The notes: generated from the sequence alone by a model not told the origin. 64,000 bases of DNA from Rhizobium sp. Q54 (GCA_945882615.1 CAMCWK010000008.1:26383-90382), one strand, 5' to 3'. Shown: positions 46,413 through 56,150, numbered from the stretch's first letter. Made by a program: numbers and translations.

Positions 46413-47447
46413 GTGAGTAGTGCCCGCAAGCTTGTGCGTGTTCTGGAAGGAAGCGCGGAAAAGGTGCCACCGGTCTGGCTGATGCGTCAGGCCGGACGCT
46501 ATCTGCCGGAATACCGCAAGCTGCGTGCCGAGGCCGGCTCCTTCTGGGCCATGGCCCTGAACCCCAAATACGCCGCCGAAGTGACGCTGCAGCCGATCCG
46601 CCGTTTCGGCTTTGATGCGGCGATCCTGTTTTCCGATATCCTGACGGTGCCCGAAGCCCTGGGCCAGAAAGTGACCTTCACCGAAGGGGAAGGCCCCAGC
46701 CTGACACCGGTGACCAGCGCCAAGGGTTTCAACGAAGACCGGACCCAATGGGCCACCTATTTCGAGCCGGTCTATGAGGCGCTCAGATTGACGCGTGCGG
46801 GCCTTGGCGATGAGACGACTCTGCTAGGCTTTGCCGGCGCGCCATGGACGCTGGCGACCTACCTGGCGGCAGGCGCGGGCGGTGATGAGCAGAAGGCCGC
46901 CAAGCTGTGGGCATACCGGGACCCGAAGGGCTTTGGATATCTTCTGGATATCCTGGGTGATTGTGTCGCCTTTCACCTGATCCGCCAGCTGGAAGCCGGC
47001 GCCGATGCGGTGCAGATATTCGACAGCTGGGCCAGCGGCCTGCCCCCTGCCTTGTTCACGCAAGTTGTGATCGCCCCGACCAAGAAAATCGTCGAGACGG
47101 TGCGCGCCGCAAAGCCGGGCGCCAAGATCATCGGTTTTCCCCGCGCCGCCACCCTGGCCGGCTATACCGCTTACGCCCAGGCCACCGGTGTGGATGCGAT
47201 ATCATTGGACACCTCCGCCCCGATGCGCTGGGCGGCGAACAATCTTCCCGGCGCCATTCAGGGCAATCTGGATCCCATCGCCCTGATCGCGGGCGGCGCG
47301 GCGCTGGACAAGGCGGTGGATGACATCCGCGAAGCCACCGCCGGCAAGCCGCATATCTTCAACCTCGGTCATGGCATCCTGCCGGAAACGCCGATTGCCC
47401 ATGTCGAGCAATTGCTGAAGCGTATTCGCGCCCCCTTGCAAACATGA
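46413..47447 (+). CDS. hemE: Uroporphyrinogen decarboxylase
   Basis: 344 residues from a GTG with GGAG 7 nt upstream. The signature WLMRQAGRYLPEYR is at about 23, DAAILFSDILTVPEALG follows with the catalytic Asp, and the C-terminal FNLGHGILPETP is conserved. HemE decarboxylates uroporphyrinogen III to coproporphyrinogen III. It begins the hemE-hemH-hemJ operon. It is the first gene to the right of the predicted origin. Confidence 0.97.
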   Translation: MSSARKLVRVLEGSAEKVPPVWLMRQAGRYLPEYRKLRAEAGSFWAMALNPKYAAEVTLQPIRRFGFDAAILFSDILTVPEALGQKVTFTEGEGPSLTPVTSAKGFNEDRTQWATYFEPVYEALRLTRAGLGDETTLLGFAGAPWTLATYLAAGAGGDEQKAAKLWAYRDPKGFGYLLDILGDCVAFHLIRQLEAGADAVQIFDSWASGLPPALFTQVVIAPTKKIVETVRAAKPGAKIIGFPRAATLAGYTAYAQATGVDAISLDTSAPMRWAANNLPGAIQGNLDPIALIAGGAALDKAVDDIREATAGKPHIFNLGHGILPETPIAHVEQLLKRIRAPLQT

Positions 47448-48481
47448 GGATCGCCATCGTCCTGTTCAATCTCGGCGGGCCGGATTCACCCGAAGCCGTG
47501 CAGCCGTTTTTGCGCAACCTGTTTTCCGATCCGGCGATCATCGGCCTTCCCACCATCTTCCGCCTGCCCTTGGCGTGGCTGATTGCGCGCCGCCGTGCCC
47601 CGATCGCGCGGGAAATCTATGGCCGGATCGGCGGCCGCTCACCCATCTTCGAGGAAACCCGCAAACAGGCCGACGCCCTGGAAGCCGCGCTGTCGAACGA
47701 TGGTGTGGAGGCCAAAGCCTTTGTCGCCATGCGCTACTGGCATCCCTTTAGCGATGGCGCGGCGCGGGCGGTCAAGGCGTTTAACCCCAATAAAATCGTG
47801 CTTTTGCCGCTCTATCCGCAATATTCCACCACCACCACGGGGTCCTCGCTGAAGGACTGGGCGCGCTCGGCGAAGAAAGCAGGGCTCACCGCGCCGGCCT
47901 CGCGCATCTGCTGTTATCCCGGCGAGAGCGGGTTCATTGCCGCGGCGGTGGCAAATATCCGCAATGTGATGAAGGGCGCACGCAGCGATATTTCCTACCG
48001 CCTGCTCTTGTCGGCGCACGGCCTGCCCAAGCGCGTCATCCAGAAAGGTGACCCCTATCAATGGCAGGTCGAGCAGAGCGCGGCCGCGATCGTAAAGGCA
48101 CTGGCCATGGAGAATATGGAAGCGGTGGTCTGCTATCAGAGCCGTGTCGGGCCGCTGGAATGGATCGGCCCCGCCACCGACGCGGAAATCCGCCGTGCGG
48201 CGAAGGATGGGAAAGGCGTCATCATCGCGCCGATCGCCTTTGTCAGCGAACATTCCGAAACGCTGGTGGAACTGGATATCGAATATCGTCACCTGGCCGA
48301 GGAAGTGGGCGTGCCCGATTATCGCCGCGCCGCCACGGTGGGGGTCCATCCCGATTTCATCGCCGGCCTGGCGGATCTGGTGCGGCGCGGCCTTGAAGCG
48401 CAAACGGTTGTGGGCTGTGCCGAGGGACGCATCTGCCCCGCCGCGCACAAGGCGTGCGGCTTCGCATGGGGGAAACCATGA
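47444..48481 (+). CDS. hemH: Ferrochelatase
   Basis: 345 residues. IVLFNLGGPDSPEAVQPFL starts the protein. FVAMRYWHPF, LLPLYPQYSTTTTGSS and the active-site HGLPKRVIQKGDPY (His) and YQSRVGPLEWIGP lie further in. It inserts Fe2+ into protoporphyrin IX, the final heme step, at the membrane surface. Coupled to hemE and hemJ by 4-bp overlaps. Confidence 0.97.
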   Translation: MRIAIVLFNLGGPDSPEAVQPFLRNLFSDPAIIGLPTIFRLPLAWLIARRRAPIAREIYGRIGGRSPIFEETRKQADALEAALSNDGVEAKAFVAMRYWHPFSDGAARAVKAFNPNKIVLLPLYPQYSTTTTGSSLKDWARSAKKAGLTAPASRICCYPGESGFIAAAVANIRNVMKGARSDISYRLLLSAHGLPKRVIQKGDPYQWQVEQSAAAIVKALAMENMEAVVCYQSRVGPLEWIGPATDAEIRRAAKDGKGVIIAPIAFVSEHSETLVELDIEYRHLAEEVGVPDYRRAATVGVHPDFIAGLADLVRRGLEAQTVVGCAEGRICPAAHKACGFAWGKP

Positions 48482-48936
48482 ATGCATTGGGCAGCCTGCT
48501 GGCCGGATACGCTCTGTGGATCAAGGCGGCGCATGTCATCGCGGTGATCGCCTGGATGGCGGGGATGCTCTATCTGCCGCGCCTGTTCGTCTATCACTGC
48601 GAAACTCCGCCCGGCTCGGAGGGCAGCGAGCGTTTCAAGGTGATGGAACGACGCCTGCTCAAGGGCATCATCAACCCCTCGATGACGGCGGCGTGGATCC
48701 TGGGGCTGACACTGGCCTGGATCACGGACGCGCACATGCAGACCTGGTTCCAGATCAAGTTTGTGCTGGTGCTGGCCCTGAGCGGCTTTCACGGTTTTCT
48801 GGTTGGCCGCTGGCGCGACTTCGCCCAGGACCGCAACACGCGCAGCGCCCGCTTCTACCGGATCATCAACGAGGTACCGGCAGTGGCCATGGTGTTCATC
48901 GTGATCCTGGCGGTGGTCAGACCCTTCGGCGGCTGA
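48478..48936 (+). CDS. hemJ: Protoporphyrinogen oxidase HemJ
   Basis: 152 residues, UPF0093 fold, with four hydrophobic helices (about 12-32, 60-80, 84-103 and 131-150). The conserved AAHVIAVIAWMAGMLYLPRLFVYH contains the heme-ligand His, and MERRLLKGIINPSM follows. HemJ oxidises protoporphyrinogen IX to protoporphyrin in bacteria lacking HemG and HemY. Its place directly after hemH completes the last three heme steps. The start overlaps the hemH stop (ATGA). Confidence 0.95.
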   Translation: MNALGSLLAGYALWIKAAHVIAVIAWMAGMLYLPRLFVYHCETPPGSEGSERFKVMERRLLKGIINPSMTAAWILGLTLAWITDAHMQTWFQIKFVLVLALSGFHGFLVGRWRDFAQDRNTRSARFYRIINEVPAVAMVFIVILAVVRPFGG

Positions 48937-48985
48937 ACGCGCAGTTAATCACCTTTTGTTGCAGAGGGGGGTGCGAGAGAAAACT

Positions 48986-49013
48986 TTGCAAGGCCCGAAA
49001 ATCCGGCTATAAG
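48986..49013 (+). promoter_or_regulatory. Sigma-70-like promoter for rho
   Basis: TTGCAA (48986-48991) and TATAAG (49008-49013) with a 16-bp spacer. It would start a transcript with a leader of about 150 nt before rho, long enough for the autoregulated attenuation known for rho in other bacteria. Both hexamers match the consensus at 4-5 of 6 positions. Confidence 0.5.
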
Positions 49014-49168
49014 CAGTCCGTTCTCCTAACCCGCACGGCAGGCCTTGAGGCCAAGCTGAACCGGCAAAACCCGGCGCGGGTCCAAACCAATCTCCTCGAT
49101 GACCGCGCTTGGGGCGTAAGCCCCCGTTTCATCGGGACCAATCCCCCTTTCGACCAGGTGCCGATCAC

Positions 49169-50452
49169 ATGACTGTCCAAGATGGCTTGCAGGCGATGAA
49201 GCTGCAGGATCTCAAGAATAAAAAACCCGCGGATCTGCTGGCTTTTGCCGAGGAACTGGAGATCGAGAACGCCTCGTCCATGCGCAAGCAGGACATGCTG
49301 TTCGCCATCCTCAAGGAGCTTGCCGACCGCGAGGTCGAGATCACCGGCTCGGGCGTGGTGGAAATCCTGCAGGACGGTTTCGGCTTCCTGCGCTCGCCGG
49401 AATCCAACTATCTGCCCGGTCCCGACGATATCTACATTTCCCCGTCCCAGATCCGCCGCTTCGGCCTTCGCACCGGCGACACCGCCGAAGGCCCGATCCG
49501 TGCCCCCAAGGAAGGCGAGCGCTATTTCGCCCTGCTCAAGGTCACCACCATCAATTTCGAAGACCCCGACCAGATCAAGCACAAGGTCCATTTCGACAAT
49601 CTGACGCCGCTCTATCCCACCAAGCCGCTGAAGATGGAGCTGGACGACCCCACCATCAAGGACAAGACGGGCAGGGTGATCGACATCGTGGCACCCCAGG
49701 GCATGGGCCAGCGCGCCCTGATCACCGCCCCGCCGCGCACCGGCAAGACGGTGATCCTGCAGAATATCGCCAAGGCGATTGCCGCCAACCACCCCGAAGC
49801 TTTCCTGATCGTGCTTCTGATCGACGAACGCCCCGAAGAAGTCACCGACATGCAGCGCACCGTGGTGGGCGAAGTGATTTCCTCCACCTTCGACGAACCG
49901 GCGACGCGCCATGTCCAGGTCGCCGAAATGGTGATCGAAAAGGCCAAGCGCCTGGTCGAGCACAAGCGCGACGTGATCATCCTGCTGGACTCCATCACCC
50001 GCCTGGGCCGCGCCTACAACACCGTGGTGCCGTCTTCGGGCAAGGTCTTGACCGGCGGCGTCGACGCCAATGCGCTCCAGCGTCCCAAGCGCTTCTTCGG
50101 CGCGGCGCGCAACATCGAGGAAGGCGGTTCGCTGACCATCATCGCCACCGCCCTGATTGATACCGGCAGCCGCATGGACGAAGTGATTTTCGAAGAGTTC
50201 AAGGGCACCGGCAACAGCGAAATCATCCTGGACCGCAAGGTCGCCGACAAGCGCGTCTTCCCCGCCATCGACATCATGCGCTCGGGCACCCGCAAGGACG
50301 AACTGCTGGTCGAAAAGGGCCAGCTCGCCAAGACCTATGTCCTGCGCCGCATCCTCTCGCCAATGGGCACGGTCGATGCCATCGAATTCCTGCTCGACAA
50401 GCTCAAGTCGGCCAAGAACAACGCGGATTTCTTTGAGTCGATGAATACCTGA
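49169..50452 (+). CDS. rho: Transcription termination factor Rho
   Basis: 427 residues from the ATG at 49169 (an in-frame ATG at 49196 is also possible). The N-terminal domain [20 protein letters not shown] is followed by the cold-shock RNA-binding domain [22 protein letters not shown]. The ATPase has Walker [16 protein letters not shown], Walker [17 protein letters not shown], the Q loop with [14 protein letters not shown] and the R loop [19 protein letters not shown]. It is a hexameric RNA helicase ending transcription. It follows hemJ, as in Caulobacter-type origin regions. Confidence 0.98.
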   Translation: MTVQDGLQAMKLQDLKNKKPADLLAFAEELEIENASSMRKQDMLFAILKELADREVEITGSGVVEILQDGFGFLRSPESNYLPGPDDIYISPSQIRRFGLRTGDTAEGPIRAPKEGERYFALLKVTTINFEDPDQIKHKVHFDNLTPLYPTKPLKMELDDPTIKDKTGRVIDIVAPQGMGQRALITAPPRTGKTVILQNIAKAIAANHPEAFLIVLLIDERPEEVTDMQRTVVGEVISSTFDEPATRHVQVAEMVIEKAKRLVEHKRDVIILLDSITRLGRAYNTVVPSSGKVLTGGVDANALQRPKRFFGAARNIEEGGSLTIIATALIDTGSRMDEVIFEEFKGTGNSEIILDRKVADKRVFPAIDIMRSGTRKDELLVEKGQLAKTYVLRRILSPMGTVDAIEFLLDKLKSAKNNADFFESMNT

Positions 50453-50466
50453 TTTCCACACATCAC

Positions 50467-50537
50467 CATGGCCGGGCTCGACCCGGCCATCCAGTCTGCT
50501 GAAACAAACTGGATGGGCGGCTCAAGGCCGCCCATGG
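50467..50537. repeat. Double hairpin between convergent rho and qor
   Basis: The arms ATGGCCGGGCTCGACCCGGCCATCCAGT and ACTGGATGGGCGGC-N4-GGCCGCCCATGG form a cruciform-like pair, each arm with its own GC stem. It probably ends both transcripts. Confidence 0.65.
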
Positions 50538-50544
50538 AGAAGCG

Positions 50545-51519
50545 TTACGGAATCAGAATCGTCGCGCCGGTGGTCTGTTTGCCGGTCAGGGCATCATGCG
50601 CCTTCGCCGCGTCCTTCAGCGCAAAGCGCTGATTGATGGCGATCTTGACCGCGCCCGATTGAATCACATCGAAGAGATCGTTGGCGCAGTCCTGCAGTTC
50701 CTGGGGCGTGATGGTGTAGTGCGCCAGGGTGGGGCGGGTGACGAAGAGTGAGCCCTTGGCCGCCAGGATGCCGGGCGCGAACGGATCGACCGGACCCGAG
50801 GCATTGCCATAGGTCACCATGATGCCGCGCGGCCGCAGGCAATCCAGACCCGCCAGGAAGGTGTCCTTGCCGATGGAGTCATAGACCACCGGCACGCCCT
50901 TGCCGCCGGTGATTTCGCGCACCTGTTTCTCCCAGCCGGCATCCTTGCTGTTCAGGACATGGGCGCAGCCATTGGCTTTCGCCAGCGCGATTTTCTCGGG
51001 CGAGGTGGTGGTGCCGATGATGGTGGCGCCCAGATGTCTGGCCCATTGCACCGCGATCTGGCCGACGCCGCCGGCGGCGGCATGAAACACAATGGTCTCG
51101 CCCGCTTTTACGCGATGAATCTGCCGCAGCAGATATTGCGCCGTCATGCCCTTGAGCAAAATCGCGGCGGCGACCTCGTCGCTGATGCCGTCCGGAATCT
51201 TCACCAGCCGGGCGGCGGGGACATTGGCGGCCTGCGCATACGATCCAATAAAGCCGCTGGCGTAACCGGCGCGGTCACCCACCTTGAAGCCCGTAACCTC
51301 ATCGCCCAGCGCCTCGATCACGCCCGCCGCTTCCGAACCCAGGCCCGAGGGCATGGGCAGCGGATAGAGGCCCGTGCGGTGGTAGGTGTCGATGAAGTTG
51401 ACACCGATGGCGCCGTGCTTGATGCGCACCTGCCCCTTGCCGGGCGGCGGCAGATCGACATCGACAACCTGCAGCACGTCGCTGCCGCCGGGTTTGTCGA
51501 AGCGGATCGCCTTGGTCAT
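50545..51519 (-). CDS. qor: Zinc-independent quinone oxidoreductase (Qor, MDR family)
   Basis: 324 residues. The N-terminal GroES-like domain (VRIKHGAIGVNFIDTYHRTGLYP) and the Rossmann AAAGGVGQIAVQWARHLGATIIGTTTS (about 150-176) are typical of NADPH:quinone reductases. The catalytic-zinc ligands of alcohol dehydrogenases are absent, as expected. It reduces quinones with NADPH. It starts 3 bp after the stop of the DUF255 gene upstream, so the two may be cotranscribed. Confidence 0.94.
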   Translation of the reverse strand: MTKAIRFDKPGGSDVLQVVDVDLPPPGKGQVRIKHGAIGVNFIDTYHRTGLYPLPMPSGLGSEAAGVIEALGDEVTGFKVGDRAGYASGFIGSYAQAANVPAARLVKIPDGISDEVAAAILLKGMTAQYLLRQIHRVKAGETIVFHAAAGGVGQIAVQWARHLGATIIGTTTSPEKIALAKANGCAHVLNSKDAGWEKQVREITGGKGVPVVYDSIGKDTFLAGLDCLRPRGIMVTYGNASGPVDPFAPGILAAKGSLFVTRPTLAHYTITPQELQDCANDLFDVIQSGAVKIAINQRFALKDAAKAHDALTGKQTTGATILIP

Positions 51520-51521
51520 GG

Positions 51522-53567
51522 TCAGTTGGCCTGAGCTTGCTGGCGCAGCTGCGCCGGCAAGGTGAGGGTGTTGGACAGCACGGCCGGGTCGGTGATGCCT
51601 TCCGAGCAGTTGCCCATCTGGCAGAGATAGACGGTGGACTGGCCGTTGATCATGCCGCGTCCTGTGGCGGGATGGCCGGGCGGCAAGGGATCGCCCGGCT
51701 CGATCTGGACGATCATGCCATTGGGCACCGGCTTGCCCCAGAAGGCGCGCAGCAGTTCCTGGGTCTTGGAGTTGCCCTTGTGGCCGACCACCACCAGCAC
51801 CAGGCTGTTCACCAGATATTCGAAGCCGGCAAAGAAGGCGCCTGAACCGTTCATCACCCGGTTGGCTTCATCGCCAAATGTGACGGCCAGGGTGGAGGCG
51901 CGGCTCATATACTCGGTTTCGCCGGTCAGCAGCGCCAGCCGCGTCAGCACCGTCAGCATGGTGCCGTTGGCCGACGGGGTGGGATTGTCGAACAGCATGC
52001 GCGGACGGATGAACAACTGCTCGGCGTCATCGGCATTGTAGCAATAGCCGTTGATCTGATTGTTCCAGAAATGGGTGTCCAGGGTCTTGGCCCACATCTT
52101 GGCGGGCACCAGGAAACGCGCGTCGCCGGTGACTTCCCACAGCTGGATCGCGGCGCGCGCCATGTTGGCATAGTCGTCGGCAATGCCGATGCTGGCCTTG
52201 GCGCCCTTGTTGGCGATATGGGCGAGACGGTCGCCATCGCCCAGCATCGCCACCACATGGTCGAAGGCCTGGATGGCGGCTTGGGTCCATTCCGGCTTTT
52301 CGAGCACCATGCCGGCGCGGGCGATGGCGGCGATCGCCAGCCCGTTCCAGTCGGCCAGCAGGCGCTCGTCGCGGCGAGGCTTAACGCGCTTTTCGCGTGC
52401 GGCGAGCAGCATGCCGCGCTGCTTGATCAGCAACGTCTCGTCCGCCTCATTGGCGGGAACGGGGTTGCCCAGCCGGCGCGGCAGGTTGCGGCCCTTGAGA
52501 TTGCCGTCGCGGGTCACGCCATAGACCTGCTTGAAGCGGGCCGAGAAGGTGCCCACCAGCGCGGCGTCGATCTCCGCCTCGCTCCAGGTATAGTATTTGG
52601 CGTCTTCGTCCTCGTTGCCCGAGCCGATGGCGGCGGCGAAACCACCCTCCACCCGCATGTCGCGCAGCAGCCATTCCACCGTTTCGGTGACGCGCTGGCG
52701 GCACAGTTCGTTGCGGTTGAACTGCCAGGCGCTGGTGCAGACATCGATCATCTGGGCGTTGTCGTACAGCATCTTCTCGAACACCGGTTCCAGCCAGCGT
52801 TCGTCCTGGGTGTGGCGGAAGAAGCCACCGCCGACATGGTCATAGATGCCGCCGAACAACATGGAGTCGAGGGTGGTGAAGACCAGCTGCGAGAATTGCG
52901 GCATGCCGTTGCGCAGAAAGGCGCGCCACAACAGGTCCAGCATCAGCGCGTTGGGAAATTTCAGCACGCCCTGCATGCCGCCAAAGAAGATGTCGTAATT
53001 CTGGGCGATGCGCAGCGCCGCCATGTCCAGGTTCATATTCTCCTGCACCGCGCTCATGTCGCGGTTGTAGAGCTCCTCCAGTCCGGCGCGCACGGTGGCG
53101 GAGATCTCGGCGACCTTGACCTTGTCGGTCTGGTACAGCTTGGAGACATCGCCCAGCAGGCGTGTGAAGGAGGGAATTTCGTTCTTGTCCTGCTTGGGCA
53201 GGTAGCCCGTCACCCAGAAGGGCACGCCATCGGGAGTGAGGAAGATGTTGAGCGGCCAGCCGCCATTGTGGCGCATCGCGCCCGCCGCGCCCTGATAGAC
53301 CAGGTCCAGGTCGGGGCGCTCTTCGCGGTCGACCAGGATCGGGATGAAATTGTCGTTGATCTGGGCGGCGACGGCCTCGTCCATGAAGGCTTCATTGTTC
53401 AGCACATGGCACCAGCTGCAGCTGACATAGCCGATGGACAGAAGAATGGGCTTGTCGGCGGCACGGGCCTCGGCCAGCGCTTCGGGCCCCCAGACGCGCC
53501 ATTGCACAAGATTGTCCTTGTGGGCGGCGAGATAGGGGCTGGTACTGGCGGCGAGGGCATTGTTCAT
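51522..53567 (-). CDS. DUF255 thioredoxin-fold protein (YyaL/SSP411 family)
   Basis: 681 residues. The N-terminal thioredoxin-like domain (about 1-165) has PYLAAHKDNLVQWRVWG, a CSWCHVL active-site pair at about 50 and a VDREERPDLD loop. The remaining 500 residues resemble the (alpha/alpha)6 barrel of glycan epimerases, with GGIYDHVGGGFFRHTQDERW and ADWNGLAIAAIARAG. The human homologue SPATA20 is likewise of unknown function. The family is widespread but unassigned. A disulfide role or a role in cellulose-like sugar handling are both only guesses. Confidence 0.9.
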   Translation of the reverse strand: MNNALAASTSPYLAAHKDNLVQWRVWGPEALAEARAADKPILLSIGYVSCSWCHVLNNEAFMDEAVAAQINDNFIPILVDREERPDLDLVYQGAAGAMRHNGGWPLNIFLTPDGVPFWVTGYLPKQDKNEIPSFTRLLGDVSKLYQTDKVKVAEISATVRAGLEELYNRDMSAVQENMNLDMAALRIAQNYDIFFGGMQGVLKFPNALMLDLLWRAFLRNGMPQFSQLVFTTLDSMLFGGIYDHVGGGFFRHTQDERWLEPVFEKMLYDNAQMIDVCTSAWQFNRNELCRQRVTETVEWLLRDMRVEGGFAAAIGSGNEDEDAKYYTWSEAEIDAALVGTFSARFKQVYGVTRDGNLKGRNLPRRLGNPVPANEADETLLIKQRGMLLAAREKRVKPRRDERLLADWNGLAIAAIARAGMVLEKPEWTQAAIQAFDHVVAMLGDGDRLAHIANKGAKASIGIADDYANMARAAIQLWEVTGDARFLVPAKMWAKTLDTHFWNNQINGYCYNADDAEQLFIRPRMLFDNPTPSANGTMLTVLTRLALLTGETEYMSRASTLAVTFGDEANRVMNGSGAFFAGFEYLVNSLVLVVVGHKGNSKTQELLRAFWGKPVPNGMIVQIEPGDPLPPGHPATGRGMINGQSTVYLCQMGNCSEGITDPAVLSNTLTLPAQLRQQAQAN

Positions 53568-53709
53568 CGTGATGTTCCAATTGGGGCGCGCACGGCTTCC
53601 CGCCGGCCCGCTTCTGTGATGTTTTTGGGGCCGGGTTCTTTACCCCGAATGATCCGGGCCCGAAAGCCCGCCCCAACCCCGGGCAAAGCCCGTGCGCGAA
53701 AGGTGCCCT

Positions 53710-53961
53710 ATGAAGGTGACAATCGAAATGGACATGACGCCCCAGGAGGCCCGCGCCTTCATGGGCCTGCCGGATGTCCAGCCCATGCAAAAGCAGATGC
53801 TGGAGGAAATGCAGCAGCGGATGCGGGCGGCCTTTGATGCCGGCGACCCGGAGGGGATGATGAAGGCCTGGATGCCGCTTGGGGGCGCCGAGACCTTCGG
53901 CAAATTCCAGAAGATGATGTGGGACAGCGCCGCCGCCCTGGGCAAGAAGGACGGCAAATAG
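53710..53961 (+). CDS. DUF6489-like small protein
   Basis: 83 residues: MKVTIEMDMTPQEARAFMGLPDVQPMQ, a helical KQMLEEMQQRMRAAFDAGDPEGMMKAW, then PLGGAETFGKFQKMMWDS. This matches my recollection of the DUF6489 family, common in alphaproteobacteria near mnmE, and unassigned in function. No signal peptide or membrane segment. The longer frame from 53692 lacks a ribosome site. It ends 19 bp before mnmE and may share a transcript. Confidence 0.78.
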   Translation: MKVTIEMDMTPQEARAFMGLPDVQPMQKQMLEEMQQRMRAAFDAGDPEGMMKAWMPLGGAETFGKFQKMMWDSAAALGKKDGK

Positions 53962-53980
53962 CCTTGCCCCAACTTTTTCA

Positions 53981-55279
53981 ATGAATTCCAGTATTTTTGC
54001 GCTGTCCAGCGCCCCCGGGCGCGCCGGGGTGGCGGTGGTCCGGGTGTCGGGGCCGCAGGCGGGCTCGGCCCTCAGCGCGCTGGCCGGCCCCCTGCCGCGT
54101 GCGCGCCAGGCGGTATTGCGGCGGCTGGCCTTTGAAGGGGCCGCCATCGATCAGGCCCTGGTGTTGTGGTTTGAAGGCCCGCACAGTTTCACCGGCGAGG
54201 ACCTGGCCGAATTCCATATCCATGGGGGCCGGGCGGTCCGTGAGGCCTTGTTTTCGGCCCTGCTGGCGCTGGGCCTGCGCCCCGCCGAGCCAGGCGAATT
54301 CAGCCGAAGGGCGGTGGAAAACGGCAAGCTGGACCTGACCCGGGCCGAAGGCATCGCCGACCTGATCGACGCCGAAACCCCCGCCCAGCTGCGCCAGGCG
54401 CTGCGCCAGCAGGATGGGGCGCTGGCCGACCTGTATGAGGGCTGGCGCAGCAGCCTGATCCGGGCGCTGGGCGGGGCCGAGGCGGCGATCGATTTTTCCG
54501 ATGACGGGGTGGGTGACAGCGAATTTGCCGCCGCCCGCCGCGCGGCGGTCGATATTTGCGAGCATATACAACGACATATGGATGATTCTGGGCGCGGCGA
54601 GGCGCTGCGGGAGGGCCTGCGCCTGACCATTCTGGGCCCGCCCAATGCCGGCAAATCCTCGCTGATCAATGCCCTGGCGCGGCGAGATGTGGCGATTGTC
54701 TCGGACACCCCCGGCACCACCCGCGACGTGGTGGAGGCGCGGCTCGATCTGGGCGGCTATCTGCTCTCGGTCGCGGATACGGCCGGTGTGCGCCAAACCG
54801 CAGACGCCATCGAGGCCGAAGGGGTGCGTCGGGCCCTTACCCATGCGCAAGGCGGCATGACCCTGTTGTTGCTGGACGGCAGTTTGGTGAGCCCGCGCGC
54901 CGGACTGCCCGCCGATCTGCCGGAGCCTGACCTGATCGTGTGGAACAAGTCCGATCTGGGTGGTGCGCGCGAGGGGCTTTGCATTTCGCTGAAAACCGGC
55001 GCGGGTCTTTCGCAGCTTGTCGAAGCTTTGACCGAAAAAGTTCGCGCACGATTGGAGAGCGCGGATTCTTCCCCTGCCCTGACCCGGCCGCGTCATCGCC
55101 ATGCGCTGGGCGAAGCCTTGGCCGCGCTTCGGCATGGCCTGGCCGCGCCATCGGATCAGCCCGAATTGCTGGCCGAGGATTTGCGCCTGGCAATGCGGGC
55201 CATCGGCCGCATCACGGGGCGCGTGGATGTCGAAGAGCTGCTGGATTTTGTCTTCCGCGATTTCTGCATCGGGAAGTGA
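53981..55279 (+). CDS. mnmE: tRNA modification GTPase MnmE
   Basis: 432 residues. The N-terminal folate-binding domain starts IFALSSAPGRAGVAVVRVSG. The G domain has G1 GPPNAGKSSLIN (about 215), G3 DTAGVRQT and the NKSD-type motif. The last residues FCIGK carry the cysteine used with MnmG to form cmnm5U34 in tRNAs. The ATG at 53981 has a poor ribosome site. In most relatives mnmG follows directly; here a glycosyltransferase gene on the other strand separates them. Confidence 0.96.
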   Translation: MNSSIFALSSAPGRAGVAVVRVSGPQAGSALSALAGPLPRARQAVLRRLAFEGAAIDQALVLWFEGPHSFTGEDLAEFHIHGGRAVREALFSALLALGLRPAEPGEFSRRAVENGKLDLTRAEGIADLIDAETPAQLRQALRQQDGALADLYEGWRSSLIRALGGAEAAIDFSDDGVGDSEFAAARRAAVDICEHIQRHMDDSGRGEALREGLRLTILGPPNAGKSSLINALARRDVAIVSDTPGTTRDVVEARLDLGGYLLSVADTAGVRQTADAIEAEGVRRALTHAQGGMTLLLLDGSLVSPRAGLPADLPEPDLIVWNKSDLGGAREGLCISLKTGAGLSQLVEALTEKVRARLESADSSPALTRPRHRHALGEALAALRHGLAAPSDQPELLAEDLRLAMRAIGRITGRVDVEELLDFVFRDFCIGK

Positions 55280-55280
55280 T

Positions 55281-56069
55281 CTAGGGGCGCGGTACGCTGG
55301 TCTTCATCCAGCTTGATGTCTGCACGTCGTAAGCCAGGCGGCGATAGTCGCGGCTGAGTTTTGCCAGATAGTTCGGCGTGGCGCGGGCCTGCATGTCCGC
55401 AATCGCCCGCATCATTTCGGCCTGGCATTCCTGCTGGTGGTGCGCGGCGCGGTTGCCGCGATGGCGGCGATAGCCGCCCAGCGCGCAGGTGGCGTGCCAA
55501 AGTTCGGTCTGCAGGAAAAAGCGCGTCCACAATTCGCCGTCCACCATGAAGCGATAGTCTTCGCTGATATGCGCCCCGGCCCGGTCCCACAGCGCCCGGC
55601 GCCAGAACACCGTCTCCTGCTGGATCCAGGTGAAGTTGCCGGCGGCATAGTCGAAGATGTTCTTGTACTGGGGCTGCACCGACATCAGCGTGCCGCGATC
55701 GTTCCAGAAACCGTGACAGCCGGCGATCCACATCACGTCGGGATGGGCGTCGAAAATTTCGGCCACCGTGCGAAACGTCCAGGGACAATATTTGTCGTCG
55801 CTGTTGAGCCAGGCCATGATCTCGCCGCTGGTCTTCGCGAAGCCCTTGTTCAGGGCATTGCCGTGCCCCGTATCGGGCTCGCTGACGAAATGGTGCAGCC
55901 GGCTTTTGTATTTCTCGATGATCTCCACCGATCCGTCGGTGCTGGCGCCATCGATCACCACATATTCGAGATGCGGATAGTCCTGATCCAGCACCGAGCG
56001 CAGCGTGTCTTCGACAAACCCCGCCTGGTTGAAGGACGGCGTGACGATGGAGATCTTGCTGCCGCTCAT
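55281..56069 (-). CDS. Family 2 glycosyltransferase
   Basis: 262 residues from the ATG at 56069; the longer frame up to 56465 lies inside mnmG and was rejected. It begins KISIVTPSFNQAGFVEDTLRSVLDQDYPHLEYVVIDGASTDG, the GT-A nucleotide-binding pattern, followed by SEPDTGHGNALNKGF and WLNSDDKYCPWTF with the metal-binding DxD-like motif. No transmembrane segment. The acceptor is unknown. It breaks up the usual mnmE-mnmG pair and has no neighbouring polysaccharide gene. Confidence 0.9.
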   Translation of the reverse strand: MSGSKISIVTPSFNQAGFVEDTLRSVLDQDYPHLEYVVIDGASTDGSVEIIEKYKSRLHHFVSEPDTGHGNALNKGFAKTSGEIMAWLNSDDKYCPWTFRTVAEIFDAHPDVMWIAGCHGFWNDRGTLMSVQPQYKNIFDYAAGNFTWIQQETVFWRRALWDRAGAHISEDYRFMVDGELWTRFFLQTELWHATCALGGYRRHRGNRAAHHQQECQAEMMRAIADMQARATPNYLAKLSRDYRRLAYDVQTSSWMKTSVPRP

Positions 56070-56150
56070 GGTCGTCTCGGTACCACGGTTCCGCCCCGGT
56101 TTTGAGGCCAGCCTTGCCGCAAAGGCGCGGCGCGCGTATTGGACCGGCTT

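Noticed and set aside
52071..53837. 588-residue plus-strand frame opposite the DUF255 gene
   Set aside because: Low-complexity Gly/His/Ala/Arg product; it runs over the DUF6489-like start.
53978..55135. 385-residue minus-strand frame opposite mnmE
   Set aside because: No motif; shadow of mnmE.
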